Positions 27,901-35,285 of a stretch of 64,000 bases of DNA are shown one piece after another. Positions within the stretch are counted from its first letter, which is position 1; every line of letters begins with the position of its first letter. The stretch lies in NCBI RefSeq assembly GCF_946885955.1, contig NZ_CAMPHI010000028.1, positions 1 through 64,000 of the forward strand, given 5' to 3'. Below the pieces are notes generated by a model. The model was not told the origin of the DNA, did no database searches, and worked only from the letters and a program-made list of their open reading frames with translations. A program made the translations under genes and the position numbers. Origin of the DNA: an uncultured Pseudomonas sp. Its GTDB lineage: Bacteria; Pseudomonadota; Gammaproteobacteria; Pseudomonadales; Pseudomonadaceae.

Positions 27901-29148
27901 AAATCCACCTTGCTGTTGATTGAGCGATTGCATTACCCGCATGCCGCCCCAGCGCAAATGCTGGGTATCGCGAGTCACCTGCTGCTGAATATTTCGCGCC
28001 TGTGTAACAAAGTCCTCGCCGTCTCGCAGATTGATCTCGAGCGGATACAGGGAGGCAAAATTGCCGAGGATGTCAAAGATTTCGGGGTGAATAGGCAGGC
28101 GACGAGTCACCATATTGCTGAGTACAAAATGGCGCTGGTTGCTCCAGGCACCGATCACTTGCGCGTAGGCTGCGAAGATCGCGGCTGACGGCGTCAGGCC
28201 CTGTTGTCGCGCGTTTTCCTTGAATTGCCGCCAGAGCTCAGGCGGCAGGAACATCTCGCGGCGTTGCAGTCGGGATCGGCTGCGTCTTTCCAGCCCCTGA
28301 CGTACGGGCAACTCCGGAGCCCCAGGTAGGAGTGGCAGACGCTTTTCCCAGTAATCGCGATCCGCTTTACCAGCAGAACATTCGGCCAGCTGTTCAAGGG
28401 TCAGGACGGCATCTCGAACACTGAGCGTTAATGGCGGTAGCGCCAGCGTCGGATCCCGGTAATAAGCATCAATTTCTTTCAGAAGCCGTGTAGTACCACC
28501 GCCATCGGAAAAGAAATTGTTATGGTTATAGTGCACACGCCCCTGTAATCCCGTTTCATCGTGCCAAAGCGATATTCGCAAATCCACCCAAGGCCAACGG
28601 TCCAACGGTAATTCCGCGCGTTGCATATTCATGCGGGTCTGTTCAAGCGAACTAACTACATCTGCGGCTGAACACTTACGCAAGTCGATAATTTCACAAC
28701 GCAAAGGCGAGGGGTTTTCAAGAATCTGTAAATTGCCATCATCGGTTACAACAACAATTTCTCCCGCGTGGCGCTTAAGGGCTTTGTTCCAGGCCGCCTC
28801 ATAAGTAGCGACGTTCAGTGCCGGGATATTTTTTTCAATGTAATAATGCGGCCTCACATGGAATTCCATGAAGGCGTCCGCCGCCATAAAAAAACCACGC
28901 TGAAGATCCGATAGCGGGTAAGGCTTATAGCGATTTTCCAGATCAGGAAGGCATGTGGGCCACGCATCCTCTACGGCATCGTCGTTCTGACGTAGCCAGC
29001 CAAGCAATGTCTGCTTATGAGCAGAGAGTGCTTGTTTAATTTCAGCGGTCAGCGCGCCTTTTGGCGCCGATATTTTTAGGTTGCCGCCATCACAACTCAA
29101 GGTAATTGAATAGTGATCCAGTAATTGTAATAGCTGAGTTAAAGTCAT
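24943..29148 (-). CDS. NRPS: TubC docking - degenerate Cy/C - A (Cys-like) - PCP - TE
   Basis: A 1401-residue one-module NRPS. Residues 1-50 are a TubC-type docking domain. The condensation-superfamily domain (about 75-500) aligns with Cy domains, but its motif reads NFFSDGGG: relative to DxxxxDxxS the first Asp is Asn and the Ser is Gly, and it lacks HHxxxDG. The A domain has YTSGSTGQPKG and FDLSVYDIFG; pocket residues read D-L-Y-N-M-S-L-I-W, again Cys-like. The PCP Ser is in ELGGQSFEAVW. The C-terminal 250 residues are a type I thioesterase with GGWSSGGLIAYE and DASHYTLL. No methyltransferase insert is seen. ATG at 29148 overlaps the PKS stop by 4 nt, so this NRPS is the direct PKS partner. 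Confidence 0.92.
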   Translation of the reverse strand: MTLTQLLQLLDHYSITLSCDGGNLKISAPKGALTAEIKQALSAHKQTLLGWLRQNDDAVEDAWPTCLPDLENRYKPYPLSDLQRGFFMAADAFMEFHVRPHYYIEKNIPALNVATYEAAWNKALKRHAGEIVVVTDDGNLQILENPSPLRCEIIDLRKCSAADVVSSLEQTRMNMQRAELPLDRWPWVDLRISLWHDETGLQGRVHYNHNNFFSDGGGTTRLLKEIDAYYRDPTLALPPLTLSVRDAVLTLEQLAECSAGKADRDYWEKRLPLLPGAPELPVRQGLERRSRSRLQRREMFLPPELWRQFKENARQQGLTPSAAIFAAYAQVIGAWSNQRHFVLSNMVTRRLPIHPEIFDILGNFASLYPLEINLRDGEDFVTQARNIQQQVTRDTQHLRWGGMRVMQSLNQQQGGFGRAPIPFVIGSGLFMEGFERPDFSCLETSQVMLDHQFWELADGRYYYVWDLLEEFFPNGMISDMLAAYHSLLERLAASPAAWSNQAHQLLPARHLQEREAVIPEAAPLSTCCLHHLLDIAAAHNPPGSAATSGCEQIDYQALASASDELALRLIEQGVKQGDRVAIVARRGCALLTAVYAVLKAGAAYIPIDPGLPQARQDFYLANSRARLALLENCYSGKFTDSSIQTMEIVISRSGQLRSGPVSTASITTAFAYLIYTSGSTGQPKGVMIDHRGAVNTILDINKRFSVGSNDKLFGVSSFGFDLSVYDIFGAAAAGACLVYPNSEHSLNPSHWLDVLLAEGITIWNSAPPLASLMVEAAEFRGAQLPQLRLVMLSGDWIPLDLPDRIRAVAPNAKIVSLGGATEASIWSIIYEIGEIKPEWPSIPYGFPMRNQSWFILDAWGRPAPEWVAGDLYIGGVGLALGYWDDEEKTAHSFVAHPATGERIYRTGDVGRYLPGGVIEFLGRRDTQVKIQGHRIELGEIESQLSNQPGVSNALVTVQHNSQGGQAQLAAYLVASENMQLDYSAIRAALASRLPDYMVPCLFMALTQLPLSANGKIYRKALPPILDYQTNTSARSSRAPQGHTEEVLASIWCQVLNVEKISATDNFFELGGQSFEAVWIVGLIREAFGLALSIGDIWQYQDLESLARIITSRERNCEFDPLVTIDSNGSGAACFMVHPAGGNVLCYSEFGQRLSRPVFAFQAPGVDGRQMPPDSIAAFASTYVKRINQLQPSGKILLGGWSSGGLIAYEMASQLSAQGRILEGLIILDSPPPTVHAVVNEEELFNWFLSDLNLDTQTVNALQGRIANIADENLRLQLIQAALAEQGHSLGADLGQLSIIYGVFKNIVNASRRYQAVPVAIDLLHLRAANGRVSEFALHPDSGSADWGWSHICSGQVTGEYIDASHYTLLSAPALNQVIDQIERWLARPVMDTHAQITESVV

Positions 29149-32100
29149 AGCACAAATACCTCTTCATCTTCGCTATGACGCTCACTTGCAGAAAGATTTT
29201 CGTCAGTCGAATGCGCTAATCGCTGGAGCAAGATCTGCTGCTTTAACAGTTCAATGACTTCTCCGACCGAGGCGCCGCCAAGGAGCAAGGCAGCAGGCAC
29301 GTCGACACCTAGCCAATCCCTGATTTGTTTGCGTAAATCGACAGTGGTCAGCGAGTCGATACCTAATGAGGTGAACTGCAAATCAACGAAAGAACTTTTA
29401 TCGCTGAGTAGTTGTTGTTCATTGGTTCGCATGGCGTTTGCTATAAGGACACCAAGACTGGTTACCAAAAGATCATGCGTCTCCTCGGCGTGTAGATTTC
29501 GCAATTGATCCATCGATGGCAAAACTGAAGTAGTTTGGCTGGCGCTGTGTGCAATTGAGGTTGGCTTGGTGTTTTTGCCTAAATTTGCCGGCTCGACATC
29601 TTGGGCTTTCGTTACGATCGGCGGAACGATCTGCGCCGCATTGATCCAGCAGAATTTCAGTCCTTGTATATTTCCTACTGGCTCGCCGTCCGGGGTATAT
29701 AACCAAATATCAGCACAGTTAGCTTCCGTCTCTGACAGCCTTGCAACAGCAAGAAGATCTTTATCGGCCGAACGATATAAAGTGTATTGGCTTACACTCA
29801 CAGGAAGCGGTATTGCTCCATCGATTGTTTCTGCAAGCTGCGTTACTAGCTGTAGTGAGCCGTCAAGCAGGGAAGGGTGGATGGCAAGGCAATTTTCTGG
29901 CAATGCTTTACAAGACTCAGGAAGGTGCAAGCGGCCATAAATCTTTCCGCTCGATGCCATTACATGCGTAACGACTTGAAAGCCCGCCCCATAGGTCAGG
30001 CCTTTATTCAGGCATTGCCGGTAAAAGTCATGCTGGGAAACACTGGGGATAAATTTAAAATCTTCCAGTGAGTTCATGTACAAGTTTTCAGTGAGTTTTG
30101 CCTGGCTGCCTGCAGCATATTTTGCCGTGGCAAATATTTGCCACTCTTCTTCCCCCATCGAACGCCCTGCGATATTTATATTCCAGTTCAGGTCGTTTAC
30201 GTTTTGACGCATCAGCATCGTTTGTAACCGTAGCTGTGTGCTTTCCAGCGATAACGGCAAGTGAAACTGTATATCGGACAGTCTAAAAGGCTCAACCGTC
30301 ATATCAGCAGCGCCCAGCGCTGCGCTCGCGCAGCTGAGATATGCCGCCGCGGGCATGAGGCTGTGACCGTTTATCCTATGGTCGGCAAGGTAAGCGCCAA
30401 AGTCTTGCATAGGGTTGGCTTCGAAACAGACGAAGTCTTGCGCCGCCACATCTATTCTTCTACCCGGCATTCCTGCGGCAAGTGTTCGGGGCAGGTTTTT
30501 CAGCGAAGGTTTATTAACCGATACCCAATAGGCACGATGATCAAATGGATAAAACGGAAGCTGCACCGCAGCTGGGTTTATGCTACCGGTTAGCGCAGTA
30601 AAAGCAGGATCGTATCCGGCCTCGAAGAGCTGGCCGGTAGCCGTGAGCAATGACCGACGAGAGGTTTCGCCGGGCTTTATGCTGGCAATCAACGTTGCGT
30701 CATGGTTCTGATCATCCAGGATTTGTTTGGCGAGGTTGATCATCATCGATGAAGGGCCAATTTCCAGCAAATGCGTAACACCCTGTTTGACTAGTGTTGT
30801 AATACTCGCTTGGTATTGAACAGTATTACGCACATGACTCACCCAGTAATCCGCAGAACAGAACGCTTGGCTTTCTACGTTGCCTGTGAGGTTGGATATC
30901 AACTTTATATTCGGCGTGGAAAATTTCACGCATTTGAACGCTTGATGAAACTCCTCCAGAACCGGCTCCATCAACGCGGAGTGAAATCCCTGGGATACAT
31001 CTAAAGGTCTAAACTCTATTCCTCGCTGCTCGAACATGGCGACGGCAACATCCATTGCCGTGGTTTCACCTGAAATAACTGTGCTATTTGGCGAATTGAG
31101 TACCGCTATATCTACCGGCGAGCTGATCGATTGTAAAATTTGCCTGACTTCAGTTTCTGGCGCGAATATAGCCACCATTTTTCCTGGCGCGCTGATGCCG
31201 CCGATGAGCTGGCCACGCTTGGCCACGATATGGATGGCGTCTTCAAGTGAAAAAACACCAGCTATGCAAGCCCCCGTCAGCTCACCAATACTATGACCAA
31301 TAATGAAATCAGGCTGTATCCCCAAGGACTGCCACATCTTCGCCAACGCATATTCAAATGCAAACAGGGCAGGCTGGGTATATTGAGTTAAGTTAATGTC
31401 TGAACTGTCCTCGTCAAACATTAGACTAATGGTCGATCTATTTAACAAAGGGCGCAGCAGCCTGTCGCATTCGTCCAGTGAAGTCCGAAACGTAGAATTC
31501 CGTGTATAGAGGTCTGCTCCCATACCTGGGTACTGAGAGCCTTGGCCACTGAAAACAAAAGCGATTTTTGAATCAGCCCGAATTTGACGACAGCCATTGT
31601 CCTTTTGAAGGTTATAAAGTTTTGACGACATCTCTGTGGCGTCATTGGCTAGAATTGACTTGCGATAAATCAAGCCGGGCTGCGATTGATTGGCCGCTGC
31701 ACACAGTTCATTAAGCCGCTGGGGAAACTCTGCCAGTTTCATTGCGTAGTCAATGGCTAGCTGCTGTAAGGACTTAGCGCTGGCCGCTGAAATAGTCAGC
31801 AGCGCGGGGGCCGCAGCAGCTTTTATTTCTGTGGCAATACAAGGCTCGAAGCCCGGGGGCTGTTCGACAATCAAGTGCCCATTTACACCACCGAAGCCGA
31901 AAGAGCTTATTCCCGCACGCAGCGGAAATGGGTTTCCCTTACTGTCGAGCACGGCATGCCATGGCCGTGTACTTTCGACTATATGAAAGGGTGAGTCTTC
32001 TAGCTTGATTCGTGGGTTGACTGTTTTAAAAGCAGCGTGGCCTGGTAGTGTTTTATATTTCAGGGCCAGCAGCACTTTTATTAACCCGGCCATTCCTGCT

Positions 32101-33164
32101 GCGCATTCCAGATGCCCGATATTGGCCTTGACCGCTCCCAGTCCGCAAAAATGCTTCGTATTGGCATTCTGCTGCAGCTGATTGAAAGCACGCGTTAAAG
32201 CATGGATTTCAATAGGATCACCCAGCGGGGTTCCCGTGCCGTGCGTTTCAATGAAATTAATGGAGTGAGCCGGGATATTGGCCTGCTGCACGGCATCGAC
32301 AATTGCTTTGGCCTGCGCCCATGCACTAGGCGACGTCAGCGACCGAACCTTGCCGCCATGATTGATGGCGACACCTTTGATCACTCCCCAAATGCGATCC
32401 CCATCCGCCTGTGCTTGAGCGAGAGGTTTGAGCATGACCACGCCAGCACCCTCACCACGCACATAGCCATTGGCGTCACTGTCAAAGGCAGAGCATTTTC
32501 CCGAGGGCGAGAGCATGCCCATTTTGCCAAATCGCACAAAGGTAGTGGGGGTGAGCAACAAACCAACGCCGCCCACCAGCGCGGACTTACATTGACCAAG
32601 CTGAATAGCGGAAACAGCCTGTTGTATGGCAACCAGCGAACTTGAGCAGGCGGTATCAACCACTACACTGGGGCCGTGAAAATTAAAGAAATAGGAAAGC
32701 CTATTTGCAATCACGCTGTTATGAACGCCGGTCGCCTCATGACCTTCTGGCGAATCGGAATAGCGTTCCTGGAGCTCTTTATAGTCGTAGCTACCAGCGG
32801 CAACGAAAACGCCAACATTCTTGCCGACCAAAGTACGCGGATCTATACCTGCATCCTGAATGCAATGCCATGCCTGTTCCAGCATGAGGCGCTGCTGGGG
32901 GTCCATGCACTCCGCTTCACGCGGAGATATGCCAAATAAAGCAGTATCAAAATATTCCGGGTTATCTATGAACCCTGCCCAGCGGGAATAGCCCTGCGCG
33001 ATTGATTCCTTTGCCGTGTGTTGATTACGCCAATCCCATCGGGATAATGGCGTTTCCCGCACTGAATTTTCCTTGACGACTAAATTGTCCCAATATTCTT
33101 GATAGTTATCCGCCCCCGGAAAACGACACGACATTCCGATGATTGCTGTATCTGCATGCGGCAT
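29145..33164 (-). CDS. type I PKS: KS-AT-DH-ACP, no ketoreductase
   Basis: A 1339-residue protein; start at 33164 (MPHADTAIIGMSCRFPG) with AAAGGA 8 nt upstream. KS (1-430): DTACSSSL, HGTGTPLGDP, KANIGHLE. AT (about 525-830): GQGSQYPGMG, GHSIGE and QGFHS, which suggests malonyl-CoA. A DH/product-template-like hotdog domain (about 880-1150) keeps HRINGHSLMP (HxxxGxxxxP) and the DGSLQ Asp. ACP Ser in LGIDSL near residue 1270. No KR is present between DH and ACP, which are close together. That order and length match iterative bacterial orsellinate-type synthases (AviM/CalO5-like), so an aromatic starter acid is a reasonable inference. The C-terminus ends HSEDEEVFVL, a plausible tail for the TubC docking domain of the next protein. 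Confidence 0.92.
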   Translation of the reverse strand: MPHADTAIIGMSCRFPGADNYQEYWDNLVVKENSVRETPLSRWDWRNQHTAKESIAQGYSRWAGFIDNPEYFDTALFGISPREAECMDPQQRLMLEQAWHCIQDAGIDPRTLVGKNVGVFVAAGSYDYKELQERYSDSPEGHEATGVHNSVIANRLSYFFNFHGPSVVVDTACSSSLVAIQQAVSAIQLGQCKSALVGGVGLLLTPTTFVRFGKMGMLSPSGKCSAFDSDANGYVRGEGAGVVMLKPLAQAQADGDRIWGVIKGVAINHGGKVRSLTSPSAWAQAKAIVDAVQQANIPAHSINFIETHGTGTPLGDPIEIHALTRAFNQLQQNANTKHFCGLGAVKANIGHLECAAGMAGLIKVLLALKYKTLPGHAAFKTVNPRIKLEDSPFHIVESTRPWHAVLDSKGNPFPLRAGISSFGFGGVNGHLIVEQPPGFEPCIATEIKAAAAPALLTISAASAKSLQQLAIDYAMKLAEFPQRLNELCAAANQSQPGLIYRKSILANDATEMSSKLYNLQKDNGCRQIRADSKIAFVFSGQGSQYPGMGADLYTRNSTFRTSLDECDRLLRPLLNRSTISLMFDEDSSDINLTQYTQPALFAFEYALAKMWQSLGIQPDFIIGHSIGELTGACIAGVFSLEDAIHIVAKRGQLIGGISAPGKMVAIFAPETEVRQILQSISSPVDIAVLNSPNSTVISGETTAMDVAVAMFEQRGIEFRPLDVSQGFHSALMEPVLEEFHQAFKCVKFSTPNIKLISNLTGNVESQAFCSADYWVSHVRNTVQYQASITTLVKQGVTHLLEIGPSSMMINLAKQILDDQNHDATLIASIKPGETSRRSLLTATGQLFEAGYDPAFTALTGSINPAAVQLPFYPFDHRAYWVSVNKPSLKNLPRTLAAGMPGRRIDVAAQDFVCFEANPMQDFGAYLADHRINGHSLMPAAAYLSCASAALGAADMTVEPFRLSDIQFHLPLSLESTQLRLQTMLMRQNVNDLNWNINIAGRSMGEEEWQIFATAKYAAGSQAKLTENLYMNSLEDFKFIPSVSQHDFYRQCLNKGLTYGAGFQVVTHVMASSGKIYGRLHLPESCKALPENCLAIHPSLLDGSLQLVTQLAETIDGAIPLPVSVSQYTLYRSADKDLLAVARLSETEANCADIWLYTPDGEPVGNIQGLKFCWINAAQIVPPIVTKAQDVEPANLGKNTKPTSIAHSASQTTSVLPSMDQLRNLHAEETHDLLVTSLGVLIANAMRTNEQQLLSDKSSFVDLQFTSLGIDSLTTVDLRKQIRDWLGVDVPAALLLGGASVGEVIELLKQQILLQRLAHSTDENLSASERHSEDEEVFVL

Positions 33165-33251
33165 ATATATCCTTTCGGTCAAAATAGACTTAAAAATAAC
33201 TACCAATTCGGAAAGTTAAATTTATAGATATCCATATCAAAAATATCAGCG

Positions 33252-33347
33252 CTAAGTTCCGGCGAGTTGCGCAACCAGGGCCGAAGTGCAGGGCAGGGTA
33301 GAGGTCACGTCGATAGCAATGGCATGGAAACTGGCGCTCTTGGTCAT
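33252..33347 (-). CDS. 31-residue peptide ORF upstream of the PKS
   Basis: A short ORF beginning MTKSASFHAIAIDVTS and ending TLPCTSALVAQLAGT, with GAGGA placed 6-7 nt before the ATG. It is 87 bp upstream of the PKS start on the same strand, so it heads the transcript. It has one Cys, several Ser/Thr and a Pro. The frame stays open upstream to 33533, but that extension is Arg/Pro-rich and lacks a ribosome site. I do not recognise it. It could be a leader peptide for translational control, a ribosomally made precursor, or a signal peptide; none is shown. Confidence 0.5.
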   Translation of the reverse strand: MTKSASFHAIAIDVTSTLPCTSALVAQLAGT

Positions 33348-34008
33348 GCTGATCCTCACTTTTGTTGTTATAGGACTGGCCGGCCGAGAGCGATGCGTAC
33401 TCGTTCGGCGAGGAAGGCGCGTGGCGTTCCTACAGTGAGGTAGAGCAGGGAGCGTGCCAGCCCGTTCGGCTGCCGGCAGGGCATTCAACTTATTGAAATT
33501 AAAGTAATAAATAGCAATTGCCGAATATGACAAGCGGCCGCTTCGTTCGTCAAAGCGAATTTATGGGGGGGGCAGTGATCGGGAAACCGAACGCGCGACC
33601 TGGACGGGGTCAGGTCAGATGGAATGTTTTAGCGTGCGCGTTGAGACGCTGAAATAGGCCCAATCCTTGACCAGCAAGGGCCTCTGGCTGCAAGCCGTGG
33701 GTGTGCTCTGGAGCCTGCCGGCTGCACGCAAGCGGGCCGCCCAATGGTTGCTCACCGCCGAAGCCGCCTGGCCATCGGAGCAGTGATCAAACGGGCAATT
33801 TTATTGCCCGATACCCTGATGGCCTCCGGGGCTTGGGTCGAGCAGCTATGTGATGATCCCCAGCGCTTCGCCGAGCGTACGATGATCCCGTACGTCTATT
33901 TCTGTTCGAACGCTGGCTTTGGATCGGCTATATCGTCGCGGAGCAGGACACCCGCTTACGTGATTGCTTTCGACAAAGAGCCGACATTCGTCAACGTCGG
34001 CTCCTGCG
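33348..34008. other. intergenic region with possible degraded coding sequence
   Basis: Between the NRPS operon head and the AraC-type gene. The left third holds the probable promoter. From about 33660 to 33990 the plus strand reads like coding sequence broken over frames: LWLQAVGVLWSLPAARKRAA ends at a stop near 33786, another frame reads LLPDTLMASGAWVEQLCDDP, and a third reads FERWLWIGYIVAEQDTRLRD up to the end of the AraC gene. This could be the remnant of one gene with frameshifts. I cannot name it. Confidence 0.3.
33484..33533 (-). promoter_or_regulatory. candidate promoter/operator for the PKS/NRPS operon
   Basis: On the minus strand, TTGTCA (33533-33528) is followed 17 nt later by TTATTA, a weak sigma70-like pair. 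Just downstream, at 33484-33497, is the palindrome TTCAA-N4-TTGAA. This is the only A/T-rich stretch upstream of the peptide ORF. The match is weak and unconfirmed. Confidence 0.25.
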
Positions 34009-34878
34009 CTATTTCAACGGAACATACACATCAGTTTGCCATTGATCCTGCGGTGTCTCGGGATAAACACTCAGGTAATCGAAGAACAGCGGCTGGTCAC
34101 GAAGCTCTTCTCCGCTAGCAGGCAGCCAGTCGCGGTAGATGGGATAGATCGTTTCGCCGATGTAATCGGGCGAACCCACGTGTCGTACTACGACGCAGCG
34201 GCCGCCAGGAATGACGATCTCGCCCACACCGAAGTCATTCGGCACCACGGACTCGTGAATCTCGCCGCAGATTGCGAAACGGAAAGCTTGCGGCAGTGTT
34301 GTATCGGGGTTGCCGTAAGGAATGCCAAAGGTACGACTTGATGCCACCGGCGATTGGCCGCTCTGCATACGCCACTCGATGAACTTGCATACGCTCTCAT
34401 TGACGAGTCCGGCTGGCCCGCAGTGCTCAAGCGCTGCGACCCTGACTTCGGGGAATTCAACGATTCGTACTTGCATGATAATGCTCCTGGAAAAGTGAGG
34501 GATTGCGAACACCGTATTCCAGACCTGCCAGTTGGGTTCCTTCCTGAACGCACTCGGCGTCATACCGACCGACCGCCTGAACGCCCTACAAAATGCCTCG
34601 GGACTTTCGAAGCCTGCACCGAGTGCGGCATCCAGTACCGAGTGATCCGCAAAGGCGGCCAGACGATGTGCCGCGCGTCGTAGCCGCATCAGTTGCACAT
34701 AACGTGAAACAGGCACGCCCACGAACGCGGTGAATTGTCGATGGAAGTGAAACGCCGAAAAGTTCGCCACATTGCTCAACGCCTTCACGGACAGGTCACC
34801 TTCGAGATTGGCGTCGATGTAAGCCAGTACAGCGTTGAAACGTTTTGTGTAAGCGACGTTGGTCGGCATGGCAGACAC
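34009..34878 (-). CDS. AraC-family regulator with GyrI-like ligand-binding domain
   Basis: A 289-residue protein. Residues 10-110 are an AraC double helix-turn-helix (LSVKALSNVANFSAFHFHRQFTAFVG, then FESPEAFCRAFRRSVGMTPSAFRK). Residues 130-289 form a GyrI/SbmC-like effector domain (VRIVEFPEVRVAALEHCGP and the final YLSVYPETPQDQWQTDVYVPL). Such proteins (SoxS/Rob relatives, BmrR-type ligand domain) sense small hydrophobic or cationic molecules. GTG at 34878 or ATG at 34869 may be the start; neither has a strong ribosome site. It lies on the same strand, some 660 bp upstream of the peptide and PKS operon, so pathway control is possible but unproven. It may equally be an unrelated resident regulator. 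Confidence 0.9.
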   Translation of the reverse strand: MSAMPTNVAYTKRFNAVLAYIDANLEGDLSVKALSNVANFSAFHFHRQFTAFVGVPVSRYVQLMRLRRAAHRLAAFADHSVLDAALGAGFESPEAFCRAFRRSVGMTPSAFRKEPNWQVWNTVFAIPHFSRSIIMQVRIVEFPEVRVAALEHCGPAGLVNESVCKFIEWRMQSGQSPVASSRTFGIPYGNPDTTLPQAFRFAICGEIHESVVPNDFGVGEIVIPGGRCVVVRHVGSPDYIGETIYPIYRDWLPASGEELRDQPLFFDYLSVYPETPQDQWQTDVYVPLK

Positions 34879-35050
34879 TGAGCAAAGGTTCCTGGAGGTA
34901 CGGTCGGCAATAGAGTCGGCTATCGCGGTGTGAGCGCACCTAGCCGCGTTTGCTCAAGGTGCGCTTTGAACGGGAAGGTTGGGCATTCTAAGTGTCTGAG
35001 AAATCCGTGGCGACTCAGAATTCACCTGATCACAAGTAAGCCTAGGACTC

Positions 35051-35108
35051 TCATGAACATTTATAACATGGCATCTGATTTAACAAGTGGGCGATGTCAT
35101 ATGTTCAT
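35051..35108. repeat. left attachment-like site of the integrated island
   Basis: Positions 35051-35085 match 52048-52082 at 28 of 35 bases in direct orientation, starting TCATGAACAT and ending TTTAACA in both. Immediately right, 35091-35108 holds an inverted copy of the arm (GCGATGTCATATGTTCAT). The left site is thus arm, TTTAACA core, inverted arm, as expected for a tyrosine-recombinase crossover site. Confidence 0.65.
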
Positions 35109-35285
35109 AAGAAGCTCACGGGCCTCGAAATTGCTCACTCAGCACTCTAGAAATTAACTTGATTGTTCATCGATTTATGTTCATAGAGCCAGTTGCCCCA
35201 CCCGCCTTAGCTTCGCGGCCCCAACCTCTGAAGGTCCCAATTCAGTGGATGAGGGACCGCGCCCGAGTGCAGACCGGAACAGGAC

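Noticed and set aside
15112..33164. Pyochelin or yersiniabactin locus
   Set aside because: There is no salicylate synthase, aryl-AMP ligase, methyltransferase, epimerase or siderophore receptor. A PKS and GMC enzymes are present instead.
33252..33533. 93-residue ORF containing the short peptide
   Set aside because: The upstream extension is Arg/Pro-rich, starts without a ribosome site and overlaps the probable promoter; only the 31-codon part is supported.
33744..34118. Plus-strand 124-residue gene
   Set aside because: Its last third is antisense to the AraC-type gene, with no ribosome site; at most part of a degraded gene.
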